This document shows positions 1 through 6,560 of a DNA stretch of 6,797 bases, piece after piece. Source of the stretch: Acidobacteriota bacterium. Its GTDB lineage: Bacteria > Acidobacteriota > Terriglobia > Terriglobales > Acidobacteriaceae. Position numbers and translations under genes: made by a program. Position 1 is the stretch's first letter, and the number at the start of each line of letters is the position of its first letter. The stretch is from assembly GCA_021810175.1 (NCBI GenBank), contig JAJZJJ010000161.1, forward strand, positions 1 through 6,797, written 5' to 3'. The notes below the pieces were generated by a model. That model had not been told where the DNA came from, made no database searches, and was given only the letters and a program-made list of their open reading frames with translations.

Positions 1-2
1 AA

Positions 3-113
3 GCGAGGCGCTCGCGTCCGGGGCGCTTCAAAACCTCATCCAAGTCGGCAGAGGACTTGGCGCAGATTTCCGGGCTCTTGCAGTTGTTCTTTCCGAAGGG
101 AGAAATCCAATGA
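3..113 (+). CDS. C-terminal end of an unidentified gene (5' truncated by window edge)
   Basis: This frame is open from the window edge to a TGA at 111-113. It encodes about 36 residues ending in a mixed hydrophobic/charged tail (…AEDLAQISGLLQLFF, then PKGEIQ). Two things favour it as coding. Its stop overlaps the next gene's ATG as ATGA, a common arrangement for translationally coupled genes. Its third codon positions are about 75% G/C by hand count, against about 50% for the competing open frame at 2-109, which runs into the reductase without a stop. I do not recognise the protein family, and 36 residues are too few to infer function. If real, it is probably co-transcribed with the reductase. 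The fragment could still be chance open frame in GC-rich DNA. Confidence 0.42.
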   Translation, partial: ARRSRPGRFKTSSKSAEDLAQISGLLQLFFPKGEIQ

Positions 114-1081
114 AACGACGCGCATTCCTGAAACAAAGCACGCTGGCGGCGATGGCTGCCGGCAGTGGAAAGCTGTCCCACGCATTGAGTCCATCCGAGG
201 ATGGGGGGAACGGTCTGATTGCAAGACGCCCGCTGGGCAAGACGGGCCAGCACCTCTCCATCATTGGGATGGGCGGCATCGTGGTGATGAACAGCAATCC
301 CACGTCTTCCAAAAACATCGTGGCAGAAGCGGTCGACCGCGGCATCAATTACTTCGATGTGGCCCCCAGCTATGGGGACGCGCAGGAACTGCTCGGTCCG
401 GCGCTGGCTCCGTACCGGGCGAAAAGCTTTCTGGCGTGCAAGACGGGCAAGCGCGACAAGGCTGGTTCCCGTGCGGCGCTTGAAGAGTCGCTGCGATTGC
501 TGAAGACCGACCACGTCGACCTTTATCAATTTCACGCGCTGACGAAAATGCACGAGCTCGACCAGATTCTTGGGCCGGGTGGGGCGATGGAAACGTTCGA
601 GGCGGCGCGCAAAGAAGGAAAGATCAAATACATTGGATTTTCAGCGCATTCGGTGGAGACGGCGGTGGCCGCGATGGAGAGATATCCATTCGATACGGTG
701 CTTTTCCCTATCAACTGGGTGCTGGTGTCGCAGGCGAACTTTGGGCCGCAGGTGATCCAAAAGGCGCAGGAGAAGGGTGTAGGCGTGCTGGCCATCAAGA
801 GTATGGCGAAGACGGTGTGGCCCGCTTCCGAGAAGAAGAACCACCCGAACGCGAAGTGCTGGTATGAGCCTGCGGCGCTGCCCACCGAGGCTGCGCATGG
901 ACTGCGCTATACGCTGGCGCACCCGATTACGGCCGCCATACCGCCTGGCGAGGAGGCATATTTTCGCGTGGCGATGGATGTCGCGCAGCATTACAAGCCG
1001 CTCAGCCCGCAGGAGGAACAGGCGCTTCTAAACAACGCCAAGGGTGTTGAGCCGATCTTTCATCGCGGGAACGACGTCTAG
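110..1081 (+). CDS. Aldo/keto reductase with twin-arginine (Tat) signal peptide
   Basis: The 323-residue protein should be an NAD(P)H-dependent oxidoreductase acting on a carbonyl or sugar-like substrate; the substrate cannot be told from sequence. The N-terminus MKRRAFLKQS with an Ala-rich stretch to about residue 25 is a Tat signal (R3-R4, then FLK), so the folded enzyme is probably exported. The reductase domain starts at about residue 39 (RPLGKTG). The AKR catalytic tetrad is visible: D83 and Y88 in NYFDVAPSYG, K111 in ACKTGK, and H142 in LYQFHAL. The segments KYIGFSAH (173-180) and AIPPG (276-280) fit the barrel's later strands. The ATG at 110 is supported by AAGGGAG at 96-102, 7 nt upstream, and by the position of the Tat motif. 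The start overlaps the stop of the preceding partial gene by 4 nt. The C-terminal part, including a K-C-W-Y-E-P segment at 249-254, differs from classical cytosolic AKRs. Family assignment is firm; export is a strong prediction. Confidence 0.93.
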   Translation: MKRRAFLKQSTLAAMAAGSGKLSHALSPSEDGGNGLIARRPLGKTGQHLSIIGMGGIVVMNSNPTSSKNIVAEAVDRGINYFDVAPSYGDAQELLGPALAPYRAKSFLACKTGKRDKAGSRAALEESLRLLKTDHVDLYQFHALTKMHELDQILGPGGAMETFEAARKEGKIKYIGFSAHSVETAVAAMERYPFDTVLFPINWVLVSQANFGPQVIQKAQEKGVGVLAIKSMAKTVWPASEKKNHPNAKCWYEPAALPTEAAHGLRYTLAHPITAAIPPGEEAYFRVAMDVAQHYKPLSPQEEQALLNNAKGVEPIFHRGNDV

Positions 1082-1096
1082 GCCCAGAATGTCACT

Positions 1097-1133
1097 CTCC
1101 ATCCTTGCCGCAGGATGCACGGCAAGGATGGAG
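1097..1133. terminator. Perfect 14-bp inverted repeat between convergent genes, likely bidirectional terminator hairpin
   Basis: Positions 1097-1110 (CTCCATCCTTGCCG) are the exact reverse complement of 1120-1133, separated by a 9-nt loop. The repeat sits in the 64-nt gap between the stop of the aldo/keto reductase (+) and the stop of the GH3 gene (-), where a shared terminator is expected. There is no T-run after the stem on either strand, so it is not a classic intrinsic terminator. It may act as an RNA 3'-end stabiliser or work with Rho. Confidence 0.62.
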
Positions 1134-1145
1134 CGCGCGGTTCGC

Positions 1146-3359
1146 CTACTGCATGTTGGTTTTCTTCTTGAGCGGCAGATCCTGCGACGAGCCGCCGACC
1201 ATGAACGTGTAGCTGCCCGGAACCAGTTTCCAGGAGTCGCTGCCTTCGTCGTAAACCGACAGATATTCCTGCGGAACTGTGACCGTCACCTGCTTGCTTT
1301 GGCCGGGGTCGAGTCGTACCTTGTTCCAGCCCACCAGACGTTTGGGGGGCTCATTCGCGCTGGCGGGGAGCGCAGCGTAGACTTCCGCAATTTCCGCGCC
1401 CGCGCGGCTGCCGGTGTTCTTCACATTGAATGTGACCGTAGCCGTGTTCCTGGCGTTCACCTTGAGGCCGGAGTAGCTAAAGGTCGTGTAGGACAGGCCG
1501 TAGCCGAAGGGAAACAGCACGGGCTTGTGCTTCGCGTCGTACCACTTGTAGCCGACGAGAAGTCCTTCGTCGTAATTCACGTCAAAGGTGGGTTTCGCGA
1601 CGCCGGTACGCATGACGGCCTGGCGGCCTTGTGCTCCGGGCGGCGGCGTGACCAGGTGAGGATGGGGAAGGTCGGCCTCGCTGAGCGGGAAGGTCATGGG
1701 AAGCTTTGCGCTGGGGTTCACGTCGCCGAACAGAACATTGGCGACCGCGTCGGCGCCTTTGCTGCCGCCGAACCACGCTTCCATGACGCCGCTGACTTTA
1801 TCCAGCCAGGGCATGAGCGCGGCGGTTCCGGTTTCAAGCACCACGATGGTGCGCGGGTTGGCGGCGGCGACCTGCTCGATGAGCGCGTCCTGATTGTCAG
1901 GCAGCGCGAGGGTTGGGATGTCCATGCCTTCGCTCATCCAGCGGTAGACGAAGACGATCGCGACGTCCGATTTTTTGGCCAGCGCGGCGGCGGTGGCGGG
2001 ATCTTTGCCGGAGTCGAACTGGACGTTCGCGCCGGAGGCCTTGGCGCGAACCGCGAGCAGCGGCGAGGTGGGGAACCAGACGTGCTCCTGCCATTTGCTC
2101 GGTGGCCGTCCGGGGGCGTCCACCTGCGCGGAGCCTCCGCCGGAGATCATGCCCGAGTCGGCGTGGGGGCCGATGATGGCGATGGAGTGGATTTTCGTCG
2201 CATCGAGCGGCAGGACGTTGTGCGCATTTTTCAGCAGGACGATGCTTTGTTCTTCGATGGTCTGGGCGACCTTCAAATCGCGTTCCACATCCACCACACT
2301 TTTCTGGACGGGGTAATCGACCAGGCCATCGGCAAACTCGGTGCGCAGGATGCGGCGGACGTGGTCATCGAGCTGCGCCATGGGAACTTTGCCGGACTGC
2401 ACGGCGTCCTTCAGCGGCTGACCGTAGAACTCATCGAGTGGCTCCTCATTATCGAGACCTGCTTCCGACGATTGCACGGTGCTGTGGGTGGCGCCCCAGT
2501 CGGAGACGACGAAGCCGGGAAATTTCCAGTCTTTTTTCAGGACGCCGGTAAGCAGGTATTTGTTCTGGCAGGAATAATCGCCGTTGACAGCGTTGTAGGC
2601 GCACATCACGCTGCCTGCGTGGCCGGTTTCGAGGCCGATCTGGAAGGCGAAAAGATCGCTTTCGCGCATGGCGCGTTTGCTGATGATGGCGTTGTACTCG
2701 TTGCGGCCGCTCTCCTGATCGTTCATGGCGTAATGTTTGATGTCGCCGATGACGTGCTGCTCCTGCTCGCATTTGGTGCGGTTACCGACCAGTGTTCCGG
2801 CCAGGACCGGGTCTTCGCCCATGTACTCAAAGGTCCGCCCGTTGCGCGGGTCGCGGGTCAGGTCGACGCCGCCACCAAGGGTCATGTTGTAGCCCTGGGC
2901 GCGCAGTTCGCGGCCAATCAATGCGCCGTATTCGCAGGCCGCGTGCGGGTCCCAGCTTGCCGCCGAGCCGACATTGGCGGGCAGCGCCGTGGAGTAGCGG
3001 CCGTTCATCGCGCTGCTGCGCACGCCGTAGGCGGCGTCGCTCATCTGGATGATAGGAATGCCGAGGCGCTCGACGCCAAGCACAAAGCCCGCGCCACCGT
3101 TGCCGAGATAGGCGTTAGGGCGCGGCGGACCCCAGCCCGGCATGCCCTGGCCATGGACGAGGTCGATCTTCTCGTCGAGGGTCATCTTCTGCAGCACCAT
3201 ATCGGCGCGCTGGTCGGGCGAGAGGCTGGTGTTCATCCACGGCTGTCCGGCGGCGGGATTGGTTTTCATCTGGTGCGGGCGATGCTGCGCCAGCGCGGGG
3301 GTGAGCGCCACGGAGAGACTTAACAGGGAGAGAAGAGGAAGCCGAACCAATTTGCTCAT
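1146..3359 (-). CDS. Secreted glycoside hydrolase family 3 (beta-glucosidase type)
   Basis: The enzyme is probably an exo-acting retaining beta-glycosidase releasing sugars from oligosaccharide ends outside the cytoplasm; beta-glucosidase or beta-xylosidase specificity cannot be separated here. From the ATG at 3359 the protein has 737 residues. It begins with a Sec signal peptide (MSKLVRLPLL, a Leu/Ser-rich core, cleavage expected after ALA at 22-24). The GH3 N-terminal barrel covers about 52-340, with RDPRNGR (169-175), the KH pair (K208-H209) and the nucleophile D287 in VVSDWGATH. The second GH3 domain follows at about 372-600 (SIVLLKN at 372-378), with likely acid/base E477 in SEGMD. A fibronectin-III-like domain ends the protein at about 650-724. 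The usual D-G-P-x-G-V-R substrate loop reads DAAYGVR (108-114). The frame stays open to possible starts at 3413 and 3461, but only the 3359 start places a proper signal peptide at the N-terminus; no clear Shine-Dalgarno precedes any of them. It lies 150 nt downstream of the stress-protein gene. Confidence 0.93.
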   Translation of the reverse strand: MSKLVRLPLLSLLSLSVALTPALAQHRPHQMKTNPAAGQPWMNTSLSPDQRADMVLQKMTLDEKIDLVHGQGMPGWGPPRPNAYLGNGGAGFVLGVERLGIPIIQMSDAAYGVRSSAMNGRYSTALPANVGSAASWDPHAACEYGALIGRELRAQGYNMTLGGGVDLTRDPRNGRTFEYMGEDPVLAGTLVGNRTKCEQEQHVIGDIKHYAMNDQESGRNEYNAIISKRAMRESDLFAFQIGLETGHAGSVMCAYNAVNGDYSCQNKYLLTGVLKKDWKFPGFVVSDWGATHSTVQSSEAGLDNEEPLDEFYGQPLKDAVQSGKVPMAQLDDHVRRILRTEFADGLVDYPVQKSVVDVERDLKVAQTIEEQSIVLLKNAHNVLPLDATKIHSIAIIGPHADSGMISGGGSAQVDAPGRPPSKWQEHVWFPTSPLLAVRAKASGANVQFDSGKDPATAAALAKKSDVAIVFVYRWMSEGMDIPTLALPDNQDALIEQVAAANPRTIVVLETGTAALMPWLDKVSGVMEAWFGGSKGADAVANVLFGDVNPSAKLPMTFPLSEADLPHPHLVTPPPGAQGRQAVMRTGVAKPTFDVNYDEGLLVGYKWYDAKHKPVLFPFGYGLSYTTFSYSGLKVNARNTATVTFNVKNTGSRAGAEIAEVYAALPASANEPPKRLVGWNKVRLDPGQSKQVTVTVPQEYLSVYDEGSDSWKLVPGSYTFMVGGSSQDLPLKKKTNMQ

Positions 3360-3509
3360 GGAGTAGAGGACCGTTTGGAGACTGTTGGACTGAGGAAACA
3401 AGTGCCAGACCATGATAAACGGAGGGCGTGTTGCCGCAGCCGCAGCGGCCTGAGGTTCCATTCGAAAAACCTGGCTTGAAAGGGAACTCTTCTTATGGCC
3501 AGCCGTGGT
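3360..3509 (-). other. 150-nt spacer upstream of the GH3 gene
   Basis: This is the gap between the stop of the universal stress protein gene and the preferred start of the GH3 gene on the same strand. It could hold a GH3 promoter or a leader inside a longer transcript. I found no convincing -35/-10 pair and no strong hairpin. Part of it (3360-3461) is an in-frame extension of the GH3 frame with an Ala-rich start, which I consider untranslated because it would bury the signal peptide. Confidence 0.5.
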
Positions 3510-3965
3510 TTACGCCATTCCTTCGTGTCCATGTTTCGCTCTCAGGACCATGACCGGGCAGGGCGCGTGGCGGAGTACGGCCTGCGCAACACTGCCCAGC
3601 AGAACGTTGGCCACGGCATTGCGGCCATGGGTTCCCATGACGATCAGATCGGCAGGCCAATTTCTTGCCGCATCGACCACTTTTGCAGCCGGTTTACCCT
3701 CCTCCAGAAACTGAAGCGGTGGAGGCGTCATGTCGCGGCGCGCCACAAATGCATTGAGCAAGGATTTTGCGTCGCGCTTGAGGATGACCAACCAGTCGGC
3801 CGCGGAAACTCCAGAGTCCGCGACAGCACGCGCCTCTGCCGGATCCACGACGGTGATAAAGGCAATCTCCGCTCCAAGCTGGCTGGCGAGCTCCGCTCCG
3901 ACGTCGGCGGCGTGCGCGGCGAAAGTACTCTGATCGATCGCAATTAAAATTCGTTTGAAAGTCAT
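3510..3965 (-). CDS. Universal stress protein, UspA family, single domain, ATP-binding type
   Basis: This 151-residue cytoplasmic protein has the size of a single Usp domain. It starts with the family's first strand and nucleotide-contacting Asp (ILIAIDQS, D11). It ends with the ATP-binding signature G-2x-G-9x-G-S, seen intact as G111, G114, G124 and S125, followed by the closing strand CPVMVLR. This places it with the ATP-binding Usp proteins rather than the non-binding UspA subgroup. Such proteins are linked to survival under starvation, acid, oxidative or energy stress, though the molecular role is often unclear. The ATG at 3965 has a strong ribosome site (GAGGGGG, complement of 3970-3976) 4 nt upstream. 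The start lies only 15 nt after the stop of the P-type ATPase gene, so the two are very probably co-transcribed. The Usp may sense ATP level or stress and act on or alongside the pump; that link is inference. Confidence 0.95.
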   Translation of the reverse strand: MTFKRILIAIDQSTFAAHAADVGAELASQLGAEIAFITVVDPAEARAVADSGVSAADWLVILKRDAKSLLNAFVARRDMTPPPLQFLEEGKPAAKVVDAARNWPADLIVMGTHGRNAVANVLLGSVAQAVLRHAPCPVMVLRAKHGHEGMA

Positions 3966-3980
3966 TGGTCCCCCTCGTTC

Positions 3981-6461
3981 TCAGATTCGGAATCTGCTGA
4001 AAATCTTCACCTTGACAGTATCCAACGCAAGTAGAAAGGCGGCGAGCGCAGCCAGGAGGGCGAGAAGGCTCCACGCTGGAACTGGAGCCATCAACACGCC
4101 GCGGATTGCCATGGCGCTGACGGCGGTAATGTCGGCGGCGGTGCTGAGGAGCAGGAACCGGCTTGGCCGGGAATGCCAGAAGTGGTGGCGTTCGCGTACC
4201 AGGTAGACGGCTCCCTGGCCGCTGAAGACCAACATGACAAAGACGAGAGTCTGAAGCTGCGCCAGCGGAAAATGAAGAACGTTGCGCGCCAGGAAGAACA
4301 CCGAAAGCGAGAACACCAGCAAGAGCGAAGCGAGGGATCCGGCGGTCAACATCAAGGTGCGTATGTCCCACCGGTCGGGGCGTGGTGAGGCGGAAACGCG
4401 ATCGGTCGCGATGGACATGGTGACGAAGTCGTTGGTGAACAGGAGAAGGACGATGAGCAGCGGAGTGATGACAAAACTGCGCGTGAGCATGACCCCAAGG
4501 GTGAGAAAGACGCCAATCTCAATGGTCTTGATGATCTTGTTGAGGGTGTAGGTCAGCATCCGCTGATAAATGCGGCGACTCGACTCAATGGCCGCGACGA
4601 TGTCGCCGAGTCCCGGCGTCGTCAGCACCAGGCTGGCCGCCGCCTTGGCGACATCGGTTGCGTTGGCCACTGCGATGCCCGTCTCGGCTTGCTTGAGGGC
4701 GGGGGCGTCGTTGACGCCATCGCCTGTCATGCCGCAGACGTGGCCCTGCGCCTGGGCGGCGCGCACCAGGGCCACTTTGTCTTCGGGGTAAACTCCGGCG
4801 AAGATATCGCAATCGGCGAGTTTGCCGGGATCGAGGGACCGGATGCCGGCGGCCTGGCACAGGCGGGTGCCGATGCCCATGGTTCTGGCAACGGACACCG
4901 CCGTAGCGGAGGAGTCGCCGGTGATCATTACGACGCGGACACCGAGGTCCTGAAGCCGATGAACGAGCTGGCGGGAGTCGGCGCGGGGTGGGTCTTCAAA
5001 CGCAATCAGGCCGGTAAGGCCCAGGGCCTGATCCGCAGGTCCGCAGGCGACTGCGATGACTCGATAGCCCGGTCCAGCCAAGGTCCGCAGATCTGCCTCC
5101 CAGTCGGGGTTGGGCAGCGCCCTGGCTGCAACCGACGCGGGGTATCCCTTGACCGCGTGAAACGCTTCGCCGCCCTTGCCGACAAACGCTTCGCTGACCT
5201 TGCTGGCGGGATCGAAGGGGAGAAAGCGGGTCCTGGTTTCCGCGGATGCATCGATCCCGTTCTCCGCACAAAAGCGCAGGATGGCGACGTCGATGGGATC
5301 CTGATTGCCCGAGTCGCTGGCATAGCCCGCGAAGCGCATCAGGTCCGCGATGGAAGACGGTGGGTAGGCCAACGTCCGCTTGACCGCGAGCCGGTTTTCG
5401 GTCAGGGTACCGGTCTTGTCGCTCAGCAGGAGATCCATGGCGGCTGCTTCTTCAATGGCCGAGAGCCGTGTCACCAGAACACCGGCGTGGGTGAGTTCCA
5501 TGGATCCAAGGGCGGTTGCCAGGGTGAAGGTTGCAGGCAAAGCGGCGGGTACAGAAGCAACGAGGAGGATAAGAGCGAAGGGCAGCATCTCTCCCAGTGG
5601 CAGGCGGGTTGCATGCGCAAAAACCAGGAGCGCCGCTACGAGAGCGAAATCCAAGACGCCCAGGTACTTTACGATGCGAAAGATCGTCGCTTGAAGATGA
5701 CTGACCGTTCTTGCGGTGCTGACCAGCTCCGCTGTTTTGCCAAACGATGTATGGGCGCCGGCGGCGATGACCTCGGCGCTGGCTTCGCCGCGAACGACCG
5801 TCGCGCCGGCGTTCGCCGTCTGGCCATGCTCCAGATCGACAGCCTGCGACTCACCGGTGAGCGTAGACTGATCGACGGAAATTTGCCCGGTGGCGATGCG
5901 TGCGTCCGCGGGGACAATGTCTCCCATGCGCAGATAGATTGCATCTCCCACGACGATTTCTTGCGAATCGATGATCTGCCAGGCGCCGTCGCGCATCACG
6001 CGCGCCCGGACTGGCAAGCTCTTTCGCAGCAAGGCCAGAGCGTTGGCGGCTTTGCGCTCCTGCAGGAGACTGAGAAAGCCGTTGAAGAGCAGGAGGATTG
6101 CAAGGATGAGGGCCTCCGCGCGCTTGTGAAGCACCAGTTCCAACACCACTGTGGCTTCCAGCATCCACGGCACCGGCGCCCAGAACTTACCTGCGATCCG
6201 CAGAATGGGATGAGAGCCGGGCTCGGGTATTGCATTGCGGCCTGAATCCTGAAGCCTTCGCCGGGCTTCCGCCGTGGTCAGGCCGGGCGGCGCGGACCGG
6301 GGGCTCGCGGGAATGGAGCCCGAAGGAACGGGAGCCGCCGGTTGTGGTGCTGGAGCGCTCACGCTGCGATCATACTCGAGCCGCTGCCGGAGGCTCCGGC
6401 TTATGTACCGATCGCGGTTGGTGAGGTGCAATTGCGGCGCCCCGATCTTTTCCAGACCCAC
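3981..6461 (-). CDS. P-type H+-transporting ATPase (P3A, plasma-membrane type)
   Basis: This inner-membrane pump should export protons at the cost of ATP. Up to 826 residues are encoded. The cation-ATPase N-terminal motif starts at about residue 60 (GLTTAEARRRL). M1-M2 lie at about 97-134, and the actuator motif TGES is at 202-205. M3-M4 lie at about 268-312 with VPAALP (304-309), followed by the phosphorylation site D348 in SDKTGTLT. In the nucleotide-binding and phosphorylation domains are KGYP (438-441), ITGD (513-516) and TGDGVNDAPALK (579-590). M5-M10 cover about 645-814. Proton specificity is supported by N127 (LLFNGFLS) and D678 (FTNDFVTMS), which match by motif the M2 Asn and M6 Asp used by plant and fungal H+-ATPases. 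The C-terminus stops soon after M10, so there is no plant-style regulatory tail. The start is uncertain: GTG at 6461 directly follows an in-frame TGA, GTG at 6362 (793 residues) is an alternative, and neither has a good ribosome site. The downstream Usp gene is 15 nt away. Confidence 0.93.
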   Translation of the reverse strand: MGLEKIGAPQLHLTNRDRYISRSLRQRLEYDRSVSAPAPQPAAPVPSGSIPASPRSAPPGLTTAEARRRLQDSGRNAIPEPGSHPILRIAGKFWAPVPWMLEATVVLELVLHKRAEALILAILLLFNGFLSLLQERKAANALALLRKSLPVRARVMRDGAWQIIDSQEIVVGDAIYLRMGDIVPADARIATGQISVDQSTLTGESQAVDLEHGQTANAGATVVRGEASAEVIAAGAHTSFGKTAELVSTARTVSHLQATIFRIVKYLGVLDFALVAALLVFAHATRLPLGEMLPFALILLVASVPAALPATFTLATALGSMELTHAGVLVTRLSAIEEAAAMDLLLSDKTGTLTENRLAVKRTLAYPPSSIADLMRFAGYASDSGNQDPIDVAILRFCAENGIDASAETRTRFLPFDPASKVSEAFVGKGGEAFHAVKGYPASVAARALPNPDWEADLRTLAGPGYRVIAVACGPADQALGLTGLIAFEDPPRADSRQLVHRLQDLGVRVVMITGDSSATAVSVARTMGIGTRLCQAAGIRSLDPGKLADCDIFAGVYPEDKVALVRAAQAQGHVCGMTGDGVNDAPALKQAETGIAVANATDVAKAAASLVLTTPGLGDIVAAIESSRRIYQRMLTYTLNKIIKTIEIGVFLTLGVMLTRSFVITPLLIVLLLFTNDFVTMSIATDRVSASPRPDRWDIRTLMLTAGSLASLLLVFSLSVFFLARNVLHFPLAQLQTLVFVMLVFSGQGAVYLVRERHHFWHSRPSRFLLLSTAADITAVSAMAIRGVLMAPVPAWSLLALLAALAAFLLALDTVKVKIFSRFRI
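3982..3996. repeat. Short perfect palindrome at the 3' end of the ATPase gene
   Basis: CAGATTC (3982-3988) and GAATCTG (3990-3996) are perfect reverse complements around a single G. The palindrome covers the last ATPase codons and part of its stop, just before the stress-protein ribosome site. A one-base centre cannot form a tight RNA loop without opening some pairs, so a hairpin would be weak. A protein-binding site or chance are equally possible. Confidence 0.3.
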
Positions 6462-6560
6462 TCAAGCCACAGGACGGATGGAATGGGACAACCCTGGCAC
6501 CGGACAGTTTCGCCTCCTCTGTACGAGCTTCGCTGCGATGCGCTCTTTCGGAGGAGTACT
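6462..6560. promoter_or_regulatory. Divergent intergenic region between the H+-ATPase and the permease
   Basis: This 99-nt stretch separates the furthest possible pump start (6461, reading left) from the Shine-Dalgarno-supported permease start (6561, reading right), so promoters for both should lie in or near it. I cannot point to a convincing -35/-10 pair on either strand. If the pump starts at 6362, the region grows to about 200 nt. If the permease starts at an upstream in-frame ATG (6483), it shrinks to about 20 nt. Confidence 0.4.
6550..6556 (+). promoter_or_regulatory. Strong Shine-Dalgarno upstream of ATG 6561
   Basis: GGAGGAG is followed by TACT and then ATG at 6561, giving a 4-nt spacer. 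This is the best ribosome site near the right edge and favours 6561 as the permease start. The same bases would encode R-R-S if translation began further upstream, and basic residues before the acidic M-E-x-E-M-D motif are also usual in ADOP proteins, so the match could be coincidental. Confidence 0.5.

Noticed and set aside
2..1081. Longer reductase gene starting left of the window, since its frame is open to position 2
   Set aside because: The Tat motif must be near the N-terminus, a ribosome site precedes ATG 110, and third-position G/C is lower upstream in this frame.
1044..3323. A 759-codon open frame on the + strand opposite the GH3 gene
   Set aside because: It is antisense to a gene with clear domains, catalytic residues and a signal peptide. 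Its translation has no recognisable family and shows the His/Gly/Val/Arg bias typical of the shadow frame of a GC-rich gene. Long antisense frames are expected at this GC content.
3396..3413. Possible sigma-54 promoter (TGGCAC on the - strand) upstream of the GH3 gene
   Set aside because: The -12 GC element is absent at the required spacing, so only half of the consensus is present.
3360..3461. GH3 start at 3461 or 3413 instead of 3359
   Set aside because: The longer forms place 34 or 18 non-family residues before a textbook Sec signal peptide, and neither upstream start has a ribosome site.
3462..3520. Possible terminator after the universal stress protein gene
   Set aside because: Only 5-bp stems with long loops can be drawn, although a short T-run is near on the - strand. 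This is too weak to call.
4689..6245. A 518-codon open frame on the + strand opposite the H+-ATPase
   Set aside because: It covers the conserved catalytic core of the ATPase on the other strand and its translation has no domain-like features, so it is a shadow frame.
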